From positions 1 to 26,263 of IMG/VR virus record IMGVR_UViG_3300027525_000032: a stretch of 26,263 nt of DNA. The stretch is one strand, 5' to 3'. Of the stretch, positions 8,280 to 15,696 are shown one piece after another. The stretch's first letter is position 1. Each line of letters starts with the position of its first letter. Below the pieces are notes generated by a model. That model was not told the DNA's origin and ran no database searches. It worked only from the letters and a program-made list of their open reading frames with translations. A program made the translations under genes and the position numbers. This stretch comes from a virus.

Positions 8280-8287
8280 TATAAATA
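8280..8287 (+). promoter_or_regulatory. T4-type late promoter box TATAAATA
   Basis: Exact TATAAATA in the 103-base gap between the adhesin locus and neck gene 13, 42 bases before the ATG. The leader (8290-8319) can fold into a bulged A/T-rich stem (CTTAGA with TCTAGG, TTAAA with TTTAA). That fold is weak. Confidence 0.8.
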
Positions 8288-8329
8288 GACTTAGAAGATA
8301 TTAAATAATTTAATCTAGGACTATTTCAT

Positions 8330-9088
8330 ATGGCAACCCCAGCATCTAGGCAAGATTTAATCGACTACTGTTTTAGGCAGTTGGGCGATCCAGTAATCGA
8401 GATAAACGTTGACCCTGATCAAGCAGAAGAAAGAATCGACGAAGCATTACAATTCTATCAAGAATACCATTCAGATGCTACCAAGAAGATGTTTATTCCG
8501 CATACGATTACTGCCGATGATGTAACTAATAAGTTTATAACTGTAGCCGATTCAGTTATCTTTGTAGAGCGCATCTTACCTATCGCCGAAGATGCTGGCT
8601 TTAACATGTTTGATGTTAAATATCAGATGCACCTGAACGATGTTTATCAGTTAGGAAACCTTGGCAATCTTGCTTACTATGAAATGGTACAGCAAAATCT
8701 AGCTATGTATGATATGAAAATAGGTTCTGGTGCGAGCGAACTTATTAGGTGGGCACGCCACGAGAATAAAATATATCTTGATGTTGGCGAAGAAGACCTT
8801 AAAGTGGGGGGTATTATCATCGTAGCAGCAACTATGCACGTTGCTCCTTATGATGGGGCTGCAGGTTCTACCTCTATTTGGAACGATATGTTCCTTAAAA
8901 GATATTCAACTGCTCTTATCAAGAAACAATGGGGTGCTAACCTAATAAAGTTTGAAGGTATGCAACTTCCTGGAGGAGTGACGATTAACGGTCGTCAGAT
9001 ATATGAGGATGCAATGCAAGACCTAGAGAAGCTAGAAGAACAAGTAAGGTTAACTCACGAGTTACCAGTTAATTTCTTCATGGGGTAA
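8330..9088 (+). CDS. gp13: Neck protein gp13
   Basis: A 252-residue protein matching T4-family head-completion/neck protein gp13 in its N-terminal 'DLIDYCFRQLGDPVIEINV' and 'RIDEALQFYQEYHSDAT' helices and in gene order. It is shorter than T4 gp13 (about 309 residues), as usual in marine relatives. In T4, gp13 and gp14 form rings that close the portal after packaging and join head to tail. The C-terminal 'ITINGRQIYEDAMQDLEKLEEQVR'-like helix is also typical. An AGGA ribosome site and a late promoter lie upstream. The next gene begins three bases after its stop. Confidence 0.9.
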   Translation: MATPASRQDLIDYCFRQLGDPVIEINVDPDQAEERIDEALQFYQEYHSDATKKMFIPHTITADDVTNKFITVADSVIFVERILPIAEDAGFNMFDVKYQMHLNDVYQLGNLGNLAYYEMVQQNLAMYDMKIGSGASELIRWARHENKIYLDVGEEDLKVGGIIIVAATMHVAPYDGAAGSTSIWNDMFLKRYSTALIKKQWGANLIKFEGMQLPGGVTINGRQIYEDAMQDLEKLEEQVRLTHELPVNFFMG

Positions 9089-9091
9089 AAG

Positions 9092-10000
9092 ATGGCTACT
9101 AATGTATATTTTTCGCCCGCAGTAAAAAGCGAACAAAACCTATACGAAGATATCGTAATTGAATCTTTAAAAATGTATGGGCAGGATGTCTATTATCTAC
9201 CAAGAAACATCGTAGAGCGTGATTACATTCTGGGCGAAACTGTAGAATCTCAATTTGACGATTCATATACATTAGAGATGTATATCGAAAACCCCGAAGG
9301 ATTCGGTGGTGAAAGCGAACTTATGACCAAGTTCGGGTTAGAGATTAGAGATACGGCAACGTTTGTGGTATCTAAAAGACGCTGGGAACAATCCGTAGGT
9401 GTCTTCAATAATGAGTTGACTAACTACAGACCTAATGAGGGAGATCTAATTTATCTTCCTATGTCTAAGTCTTTCTTCCAGATCGATAAAGTTGAGCATG
9501 AGAAACCTTTCTATCAACTCCAAAACTTACCGACTTATCAGCTTATCTGCTCTCTTTATGAGTTTGGCGATGAGAAGTTCGATACTGGTAATACTGAAGT
9601 TGACAATATTAGTAACCTATTTGCCTATCAGCAAGAACTTACTATCAGCGGTATTGCTGGGACAGACTTTATCATAGGCGAGAATATTACTGAAAATCTA
9701 GAAGATGGGGTTACTATCTCTGGAGCGATTGCTTCATATAAAGATATTGCTTCTAGTACAACTTCTAAGATTTACCTTCACAGCATAAGAACTAGCGATA
9801 GTAAGTATCACCAGTTTACTGTTGGCGGTAGTGTTACAACAGAAGTATCTGGTGGCTCTGGCACTATTACAGCTATTAAAGATATGGAGGGTGCTACAGA
9901 AGAATCCGTTCAAGATAACTACGCTAAGAACTATGAAATAGAAACTGAAGCTGCAGCCGTTCTTGACTTTACTGAATCAAACCCATTTGGAGACTTCTAA
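9092..10000 (+). CDS. gp14: Neck protein gp14 with an inserted beta domain
   Basis: A 302-residue protein. Residues 1-160 ('YFSPAVKSEQNLYEDIVIES', 'DVYYLPRNIVERD', 'VSKRRWEQS') match T4-family gp14, partner of gp13 at the head-tail joint, and the end 'LDFTESNPFGDF' is also family-like. It is longer than T4 gp14 (about 256) because of an extra beta-rich segment, ~181-265 ('FIIGENIT...SGAIASY...QFTVGGSVT'), placed just before the conserved end. A similar pattern extends gp15 (see findings). The ATG follows gene 13 by three bases, and its stop overlaps gene 15 as TAATG. Confidence 0.9.
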   Translation: MATNVYFSPAVKSEQNLYEDIVIESLKMYGQDVYYLPRNIVERDYILGETVESQFDDSYTLEMYIENPEGFGGESELMTKFGLEIRDTATFVVSKRRWEQSVGVFNNELTNYRPNEGDLIYLPMSKSFFQIDKVEHEKPFYQLQNLPTYQLICSLYEFGDEKFDTGNTEVDNISNLFAYQQELTISGIAGTDFIIGENITENLEDGVTISGAIASYKDIASSTTSKIYLHSIRTSDSKYHQFTVGGSVTTEVSGGSGTITAIKDMEGATEESVQDNYAKNYEIETEAAAVLDFTESNPFGDF

Positions 10001-10977
10001 TGTTTGGTGGTCATTTTTATCATGCTATTCTAAGAAAATCGGTAGCCATATTTGGTACTCTGTTTAACGATATAAACATTATTCGTCAGAGCGGTACTTC
10101 TGGTCAGATAGTAAAGGTTCCGCTTTCTTATGGACCAAAACAAAAGTTTATTGCTAGGATTGAGGGGCAAAGAGATCTTTCTTCTTCTAAAATAGCAATC
10201 AAGATCCCACGTTTGTCGTTTGAGATTACTTCTCTGACATATGACACCGAGTCTAAACTAAACCGATTTAACAAACTAGTAACTAATCAAACAGGGGATT
10301 CTGCGGATAGCGTTTCTTTTGTACCCTATAAAATTGGTATGCAGTTAAACATCTTGGCTAAGAACCAAGACGAAGGACTACAAATACTAGAACAAATACT
10401 TCCTATATTCCAACCAGAGTATACAGTCTCAGCTAAACTTGTAGATGGCGTAGATCAAAATACAGATGTCCCTATTTCTTTAGAGGGAGTTTCTATCTCT
10501 GATGACTATGAAGGGGACTTCGAAGCAAGGCGTGTACTAGTCTATACTCTAGACTTTACAATGCGTGTTAAGTTCTTTGGTAGTGCTGCTACGAATAAAC
10601 TGGTTAAAGCTACAGAGGTTACTTTCCTTAATGCAGAAGATGATGCTCACATAGAAAACTTAAACACTCGAGTGGCTCCATTTGGATCTGATGGGACAGA
10701 CAATTTCGGTATTGTTGAATCTAAGGACTTCATACCAACAGTAACTTCTATTACTATGACAGTCTCTGGGGATATCGCTTCAGGGTTTGGGTCAAATGAA
10801 CCATTCTTGGGGGAAACCACAGCGATCTATGGTTTGGTGGCAAGAGCCTATGACGAAACCGCTAACGAAACTACATTTACCCTTACGAATTTGGAAGGGT
10901 TCCCGCAAATTGGAGAAAATCTAGTAGGTCTAAATACTAGTACGACTGTTGAGGTCACCAATTACACGGTTAATTAA
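10000..10977 (+). CDS. gp15: Tail sheath stabiliser/terminator gp15
   Basis: A 325-residue protein that begins 'MFGGHFYHAILRKSVAIFG' and continues 'FNDINIIRQ', 'VPLSYGPKQKFIARI', 'IPRLSFEI' and 'YKIGMQLNIL', the clear pattern of T4-family gp15. That protein caps the finished tail and sheath and docks to the neck. The core (~1-225) is gp15-like. T4 gp15 is about 272 residues; here ~245-325 is an additional C-terminal beta domain ('FLGETTAIYGLVARAY', 'FPQIGENLVGLNTS'). It is coupled to gene 14 by a one-base overlap, and gene 16 begins one base after its stop. Confidence 0.92.
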   Translation: MFGGHFYHAILRKSVAIFGTLFNDINIIRQSGTSGQIVKVPLSYGPKQKFIARIEGQRDLSSSKIAIKIPRLSFEITSLTYDTESKLNRFNKLVTNQTGDSADSVSFVPYKIGMQLNILAKNQDEGLQILEQILPIFQPEYTVSAKLVDGVDQNTDVPISLEGVSISDDYEGDFEARRVLVYTLDFTMRVKFFGSAATNKLVKATEVTFLNAEDDAHIENLNTRVAPFGSDGTDNFGIVESKDFIPTVTSITMTVSGDIASGFGSNEPFLGETTAIYGLVARAYDETANETTFTLTNLEGFPQIGENLVGLNTSTTVEVTNYTVN

Positions 10978-10978
10978 T

Positions 10979-11332
10979 ATGAGTAACGAAAAAGATGATG
11001 TTAATGATGATTACTCCTTTGCAAGAACTAACTATTACGAGTTAGTCGAAAAGGGGCAAGAGGCGATTGACTTGATGTTAGACCTTGCTCGTGAGAGTGA
11101 GCATCCTCGTGCATTTGAAGTTCTTTCTGGCATGATCAAAAATACTGCTGACGTTTCAGACAAGCTAATGCATCTACAAAAGCAAAAGAAAGAAGTAGAT
11201 AAAGCCGAAGCGTTAGAACAACCAAAACAACTAACTCAAAATAATGTGTTTGTCGGTTCAGCTACAGATCTACAGAAAATGCTACATCAAAGGCGAGAAG
11301 AAAAGGAAATAGATGCAGAAGGTCAAGAATAG
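10979..11332 (+). CDS. gp16: Terminase small subunit gp16
   Basis: A 117-residue protein from the ATG at 10979. A TTG at 10949 in the same frame would add ten residues but lies inside gene 15 with no better ribosome site, so the ATG is preferred. The middle (~20-75, 'ELVEKGQEAIDLMLDLARES', 'VLSGMIKNTADVSDKLMHL') is a helical hairpin like the oligomerising coiled coil of T4-family gp16, and 'VFVGSATDLQKML' near the end is shared with marine relatives. It is shorter than T4 gp16 (about 164). It regulates packaging initiation and stimulates the gp17 ATPase. The last 20 bases overlap gene 17 in another frame. Confidence 0.88.
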   Translation: MSNEKDDVNDDYSFARTNYYELVEKGQEAIDLMLDLARESEHPRAFEVLSGMIKNTADVSDKLMHLQKQKKEVDKAEALEQPKQLTQNNVFVGSATDLQKMLHQRREEKEIDAEGQE

Positions 11333-12914
11333 CGACCTTGGATATCTAGGCAACCCTAATGTAAAGCGTGATGGGGTTGAGCAAAACTGGAGCGTCCAAG
11401 AGATCTCAGAATACAAACGTTGTATGGAAGATCCTTCATACTTCGCCGAAACCTACGTGAAAGTCGTTTCTCTCGACAAGGGTCTTGTTCCATTCAATTT
11501 ATACCCCTACCAAAAGAACATGTTCGATCATTTTCAAGACAGTAGATTTTCTATCGTATTAGCTTGTCGGCAATCGGGCAAGTCTATCAGTTCGGTTGTG
11601 TATCTACTTTGGTATGCACTATTCAATCCAGAGAAAACTGTAGCAATCCTAGCAAACAAGGGTGCTACTGCGAGAGAAATGCTAACTCGTATCACGCTTG
11701 CTCTCGAAAACTTACCTTTCTTTTTGCAACCTGGATGTAAAACTCTGAACAAGGGTTCCATAGAATTTAGTAACAATTCAAGGATTATTGCCTCTGCGAC
11801 TAGCGGATCTTCTATTCGTGGTATGTCGGTTAACTTACTATTCCTTGACGAGTTTGCGTTTGTAGAGAATGCAGGTCAGTTCTATACTAGTACATATCCA
11901 GTTGTTTCTTCGGGTAAAACTTCTAGAGTTATCATAACTTCTACGGCAAATGGTATTGGTAACGTATACCAAAAGTTATGGGAAGGAGCAGTACAAGGAA
12001 CGAACGAATATAAACCATTCAGGGTTGATTGGTGGGATGTTCCTGGAAGAGACGAAGAATGGAAGAAACAAACCGTAGCCAACACATCCGAGTTACAGTT
12101 TGAACAAGAGTTTGGTAACACTTTCCATGGTACTGGTAATACTCTCATTTCCCCAGATAAACTTATGGCGATGAAAGCGTCTTCTCCGATTTATCAACAG
12201 GATGGTATAAAGGTATTTGAACGACCCCAAGTCGATCATAATTACATCATGTGTGTTGACGTAGCAAAGGGTCGGGGTAGAGATTATTCTACATTCAATA
12301 TTATCGACACTAGTGTCAAGCCATTTAAGCAGGTGGCGATTTATAGAAATAATATGATCTCACCATTGTTGTTCCCTGATATCATTTACAAATATGCGAT
12401 GACTTACAATGAGGCGTATGTTATAATAGAGAGTAATGATCAGGGGGCGGTAGTTGCTAATGGGTTGTATTATGACCTAGAGTATGAGAATACTCATGTT
12501 GAATCTATGGTAAAAGCAGGTTCAATCGGTGTTACAATGAACAAAAAGGTAAAAAGAATTGGCTGTTCTAATATGAAGGATTTAGTAGAACAGTTAAAAC
12601 TAGAAATCGTAGATTCAGAGACTATATTAGAATTGTCTACGTTTGTCGCAAGGGGGTCTTCTTTTGAAGCCAGCGACAACAATCATGACGACTTAGTGAT
12701 GAACCTAGTAATGTTTGGTTGGTTTATCACTACTCCGTTCTTCGGGGAAATGTCTGATATTGATATCAAGGGAATGTTATATGAAGAACAATTAAAAGCA
12801 ATAGAGCAGGATATGTTACCATTTGGATTTATGGACGATGGGAAAGCAGAAGAGGTTGAAGTAGACTCTACTGGTCAAAGGTGGATTGTCGACAGCAATA
12901 CTGGACTTTTCTAA
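11313..12914 (+). CDS. gp17: Terminase large subunit gp17, packaging ATPase-nuclease
   Basis: A 533-residue motor matching T4 gp17. The N-terminal ATPase has a Walker A of the deviant T4 form CRQSGKS (85-91, K90), Walker B LLFLDE (175-180, D179 and catalytic E180) and a coupling motif around 'IITSTANG' (207-214). The C-terminal RNase H-fold nuclease has D316 in 'CVDVAKGRGRDYS', E373 in 'IIESND' and D459/D460 in 'NHDDLVMNL', the expected metal-binding acids. It pumps DNA through portal gp20 and cuts the concatemer. The ATG at 11313 has AAGGA upstream and overlaps gene 16 by 20 bases. All catalytic residues are intact. Confidence 0.97.
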   Translation: MQKVKNSDLGYLGNPNVKRDGVEQNWSVQEISEYKRCMEDPSYFAETYVKVVSLDKGLVPFNLYPYQKNMFDHFQDSRFSIVLACRQSGKSISSVVYLLWYALFNPEKTVAILANKGATAREMLTRITLALENLPFFLQPGCKTLNKGSIEFSNNSRIIASATSGSSIRGMSVNLLFLDEFAFVENAGQFYTSTYPVVSSGKTSRVIITSTANGIGNVYQKLWEGAVQGTNEYKPFRVDWWDVPGRDEEWKKQTVANTSELQFEQEFGNTFHGTGNTLISPDKLMAMKASSPIYQQDGIKVFERPQVDHNYIMCVDVAKGRGRDYSTFNIIDTSVKPFKQVAIYRNNMISPLLFPDIIYKYAMTYNEAYVIIESNDQGAVVANGLYYDLEYENTHVESMVKAGSIGVTMNKKVKRIGCSNMKDLVEQLKLEIVDSETILELSTFVARGSSFEASDNNHDDLVMNLVMFGWFITTPFFGEMSDIDIKGMLYEEQLKAIEQDMLPFGFMDDGKAEEVEVDSTGQRWIVDSNTGLF

Positions 12915-12917
12915 TTG

Positions 12918-12925
12918 TATAAATA
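12918..12925 (+). promoter_or_regulatory. T4-type late promoter box TATAAATA
   Basis: Exact TATAAATA four bases after the gene 17 stop and 65 bases before the gene 18 ATG. It gives the high-copy sheath and tube genes their own late start. Confidence 0.8.
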
Positions 12926-12990
12926 CTTGTGTTGAATATTCGTATTATGCTCTCTTGTAAAATAAATTTAATTTAATGAGGAATTCCAAA

Positions 12991-15081
12991 ATGGCTTTTC
13001 AAGTATCTCCAGGAGTTCAGGTTAAAGAAGTTGACCTGACAAATGTTGTACCAGCCGTATCCACCTCTATTGGTGCTTACGCTGGCTCTTTCGTTTGGGG
13101 ACCAGTTGATAAAGTTGTACAAGTCGGATCAGAGAAAGATCTCGTAGCTAAGTTTGGTCGCCCAGACGATATTACTGCTAAGTCTTTCCTCACCGCTTCA
13201 CAATTTTTGGCATATGGTAGCGATCTTCGTGTCGTCCGTGCCGATGCAACTGGTTTGTTAAACGCAACTTCTGCTTCAGATTCTGTTTCTACTATTTCAG
13301 TAGATACTCCTGGAGCTGGTTATACATCAGTACCTACAGTTACTATAGGTGCTAGTGATTCAGGCAATTCAGCAAATGATGCTGAAGCAACAGCTAAACT
13401 TAAAGTTCTTACCGCAAGTGCTGCAGGTGGTGGTACAGGTACTGGTTATTCGGTAGATGACGTATTAACTATTAACCTTGGTGCTGGTACAGAAGCACAG
13501 ATAACAGTAACTGCTGTAGATGTTTCGGGTGCTGTTAGTACTGTAAGCGTACAAAGCGGTGGTTCTTATACTTCAGTGGGTAGTCAATCTGCTGTTGCCA
13601 CTTCAGGCGGTACAGGTACTGGTGCTCAGATAAACATCACTTCTCTTGGTATAGAGTCAATTACAGTAACTGCTGGCGGTGATGGATATGATTCAGCACC
13701 TTCTGTTACATTAACTGTATCTGGTTCATCAGAAGCTGCAACAGCAACAGCAACTCTAGCGCAAGCTGGTGTTAAAGTTAAGAACGAAGATCATAAAGAC
13801 TCTATTAGCTTGGCTTCCGCTGGTGCTTGGGTAGCAAGATATCCAGGAGAATTGGGTAACTCTTTAAAAGTTGTAGTTGCTGATCATCAAAGTTTTGAAG
13901 ATGCTTCTTTCACTGCTTTTGCTGGCGAATTTGATACTGCGCCAGATAATGGTGAAGTTCACGTTGTTGTAGTTGATGAAGATGGTTCATGGACTGGTTC
14001 TGCTGATAGTGTACTAGAAACATATGCATATCTAGGCAAGAATTCTGGCGACAAAAAATCTGATGGTACTAATAACTATTATGTTGAAGTCATTAATCGT
14101 TCCTCTGAGTACGTTTGGGCAGCAAATCCCCTTTCTACTTTTGGTTCTACAGCAAGCTCAATCTCTCTAGCTGGTGGCTCTAATGCCGAAGCACTTGAGG
14201 GGCAACGAGTTGCTGCTTTAACATCTGCGTTCGAAGATTCCGAAAGCATTGATGTTAACTTAATTATTGGTGGTGATCTTTCTACAGCGCAAGCTAACCT
14301 AGTAATTGCTCTAGCTGAAAAACGTAAAGATTGTGTTGCTTTCGTATCTCCTCCAATTACTGCTACTGTTGGTACTAACGATCCTAAAGGCGAAGTATTG
14401 AAGTGGGCTAATGGCGATGGTGCTGCTGGTATCACTTCTAGTTCTTATGCAGTTATGGATTCTACTGCTGGTTACATGTATGACAAGTATAACGATGTTT
14501 ATCGTTGGGTATCTGCTTCAGGTGCTGTTGCTGGTCTATGTGCTAATACTGATAGCGTAGCTGATTCTTGGTTCTCACCTGCTGGTCCGAACCGTGGTCA
14601 AATTCGTACTTTTGCTAAACTAGCATTTAACCCTAAACAAGCAGAGCGTGATTCGCTTTACAAGGCACGAGTCAATCCTATTGTATCGTTCCCTGGAGAA
14701 GGCACTCTATTATTCGGTGATAAGACTGCCCTTGCCAAACCATCTGCGTTTGATCGAATCAATGTTCGTCGCTTATTCATTACTATCGAGAAAGCAATTG
14801 CTACTGCTTCTAAGTTCTCGCTATTTGAGTTCAATGATGAATTCACTCGTGCGCAGTTCTTGAACCTAGTTGAGCCTTTCTTGCGTGATGTACAAGGTAG
14901 ACGTGGTATCACCGATTTCCGTGTAGTTTGTGATGAAACTAATAACACTGGTGAAGTGATTGATACTAATCGCTTTGTCTCTGATATTTACATCAAGCCT
15001 GCACGTTCTATTAACTTTATTACTCTGAGCTTTGTTGCTGCCCGAACTGGTGTTGACTTCTCAGAGATCGTAGGAGGCTAA
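12991..15081 (+). CDS. gp18: Contractile tail sheath protein gp18 with inserted repeat domain
   Basis: A 696-residue protein. 'SPGVQVKEVDLTNVVPAV' at the N-terminus and the C-terminal 'FVFNDEF'-type, 'GRRGITDFRVVCDETNNT' and 'PARSINFITLSFVAARTG' segments are those of T4-family sheath proteins, which contract to drive the tube into the cell. The ATG at 12991 is chosen over 12976 because GAGGA sits eight bases before it. The core is interrupted by ~165 extra residues (about 96-260): three Gly/Thr/Val-rich units, two with the pattern G-x-G-Y-x-S-x-P-x-V-T, placed before 'KNEDHKDSISLASAGAWVA'. The position is near the outward domain I of T4 gp18. Confidence 0.95.
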   Translation: MAFQVSPGVQVKEVDLTNVVPAVSTSIGAYAGSFVWGPVDKVVQVGSEKDLVAKFGRPDDITAKSFLTASQFLAYGSDLRVVRADATGLLNATSASDSVSTISVDTPGAGYTSVPTVTIGASDSGNSANDAEATAKLKVLTASAAGGGTGTGYSVDDVLTINLGAGTEAQITVTAVDVSGAVSTVSVQSGGSYTSVGSQSAVATSGGTGTGAQINITSLGIESITVTAGGDGYDSAPSVTLTVSGSSEAATATATLAQAGVKVKNEDHKDSISLASAGAWVARYPGELGNSLKVVVADHQSFEDASFTAFAGEFDTAPDNGEVHVVVVDEDGSWTGSADSVLETYAYLGKNSGDKKSDGTNNYYVEVINRSSEYVWAANPLSTFGSTASSISLAGGSNAEALEGQRVAALTSAFEDSESIDVNLIIGGDLSTAQANLVIALAEKRKDCVAFVSPPITATVGTNDPKGEVLKWANGDGAAGITSSSYAVMDSTAGYMYDKYNDVYRWVSASGAVAGLCANTDSVADSWFSPAGPNRGQIRTFAKLAFNPKQAERDSLYKARVNPIVSFPGEGTLLFGDKTALAKPSAFDRINVRRLFITIEKAIATASKFSLFEFNDEFTRAQFLNLVEPFLRDVQGRRGITDFRVVCDETNNTGEVIDTNRFVSDIYIKPARSINFITLSFVAARTGVDFSEIVGG

Positions 15082-15082
15082 T

Positions 15083-15607
15083 ATGACACTCGGTGTAGAT
15101 TCATTCAAAGCTAAACTAGTTGGTGGCGGAGCAAGAACTAATCTCTTTAAAGCTACTGTAAATTTCCCATCAGGCGTACAGGGTGACGTAGAACTTTCGT
15201 CATTCATGATTAAAGCTGCTCAATTACCAGCTTCTATCATCGCCCCAGTAACTGTTCCATTCCGTGGTCGTCAGCTGCAAGTTGCAGGTGATCGTACTTT
15301 CGAACCTTGGACAATTACTGTTATCAATGATACTAACTTCGCTGTTCGTAACTCCATGGAATCATGGATGAACGCAATCAACGGTCACAAGACTAACGCT
15401 GGTAGAAATAACCCAGCTGATTATCAAGCTGACCTGAAAGTTGAACAGTTGGACAAAAACGGAAACTCATTAAAGACTTATAACTTCCGTGGTTGTTTCC
15501 CAACTAACGTATCAGCAATTGACGTTTCATACGAAACTGAAAACACCATCGAAGAGTTCACTTGTGAATTCCAGGTTCAATACTGGGAAGCAAACACAAC
15601 TAGCTAA
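15083..15607 (+). CDS. gp19: Tail tube protein gp19
   Basis: A 174-residue protein, close to T4 gp19 (163). Features include 'NLFKATVNFPSG', 'IKAAQLPASIIAPVTVPFRG', 'DRTFEPWTITVINDTNF', 'MESWMNAINGH' and 'YNFRGCFPTNVSAIDVSY', the standard tail-tube pattern. It polymerises as stacked hexamers inside the gp18 sheath and forms the DNA channel. A strong GGAGG site lies within the end of gene 18, and the ATG follows the gene 18 stop by one base, so the pair is co-translated. A strong hairpin follows the gene. Confidence 0.95.
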   Translation: MTLGVDSFKAKLVGGGARTNLFKATVNFPSGVQGDVELSSFMIKAAQLPASIIAPVTVPFRGRQLQVAGDRTFEPWTITVINDTNFAVRNSMESWMNAINGHKTNAGRNNPADYQADLKVEQLDKNGNSLKTYNFRGCFPTNVSAIDVSYETENTIEEFTCEFQVQYWEANTTS

Positions 15608-15612
15608 TGGTG

Positions 15613-15620
15613 GCTAAATA
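15613..15620 (+). promoter_or_regulatory. Possible degenerate late promoter (GCTAAATA)
   Basis: Matches six of the eight TATAAATA positions, keeping the TAAATA core, between genes 19 and 20. Transcription would begin near 15627, just before the strong hairpin at 15634. It could give the portal gene a weak late start. This is weak evidence. Confidence 0.3.
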
Positions 15621-15633
15621 AAAGTAGGCAATG

Positions 15634-15659
15634 TTACTTGGGGGTTCGCCCCCAAGTAA
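15634..15659 (+). terminator. Strong UUCG hairpin between tube and portal genes
   Basis: TTACTTGGGGG (15634-15644) pairs perfectly with CCCCCAAGTAA (15649-15659) around a TTCG loop: 11 pairs, five of them G-C. The bases after it (TATCTTCAAT) contain only scattered Ts, so termination would be partial at best. An alternative is an RNA-processing or 3'-stabilising hairpin for gp18-gp19 mRNA. Confidence 0.65.
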
Positions 15660-15696
15660 TATCTTCAATATTAGTGAATAATTGTGGGAAATATAA

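Noticed and set aside
10949-10978. Extended TTG start for gp16
   Set aside because: It would add ten residues overlapping gene 15. The ATG at 10979, one base after the gene 15 stop, gives the natural start.
12976-12990. Extended start for gp18 (MRNSK)
   Set aside because: The GAGGA ribosome site lies inside this extension and is correctly spaced for the ATG at 12991.
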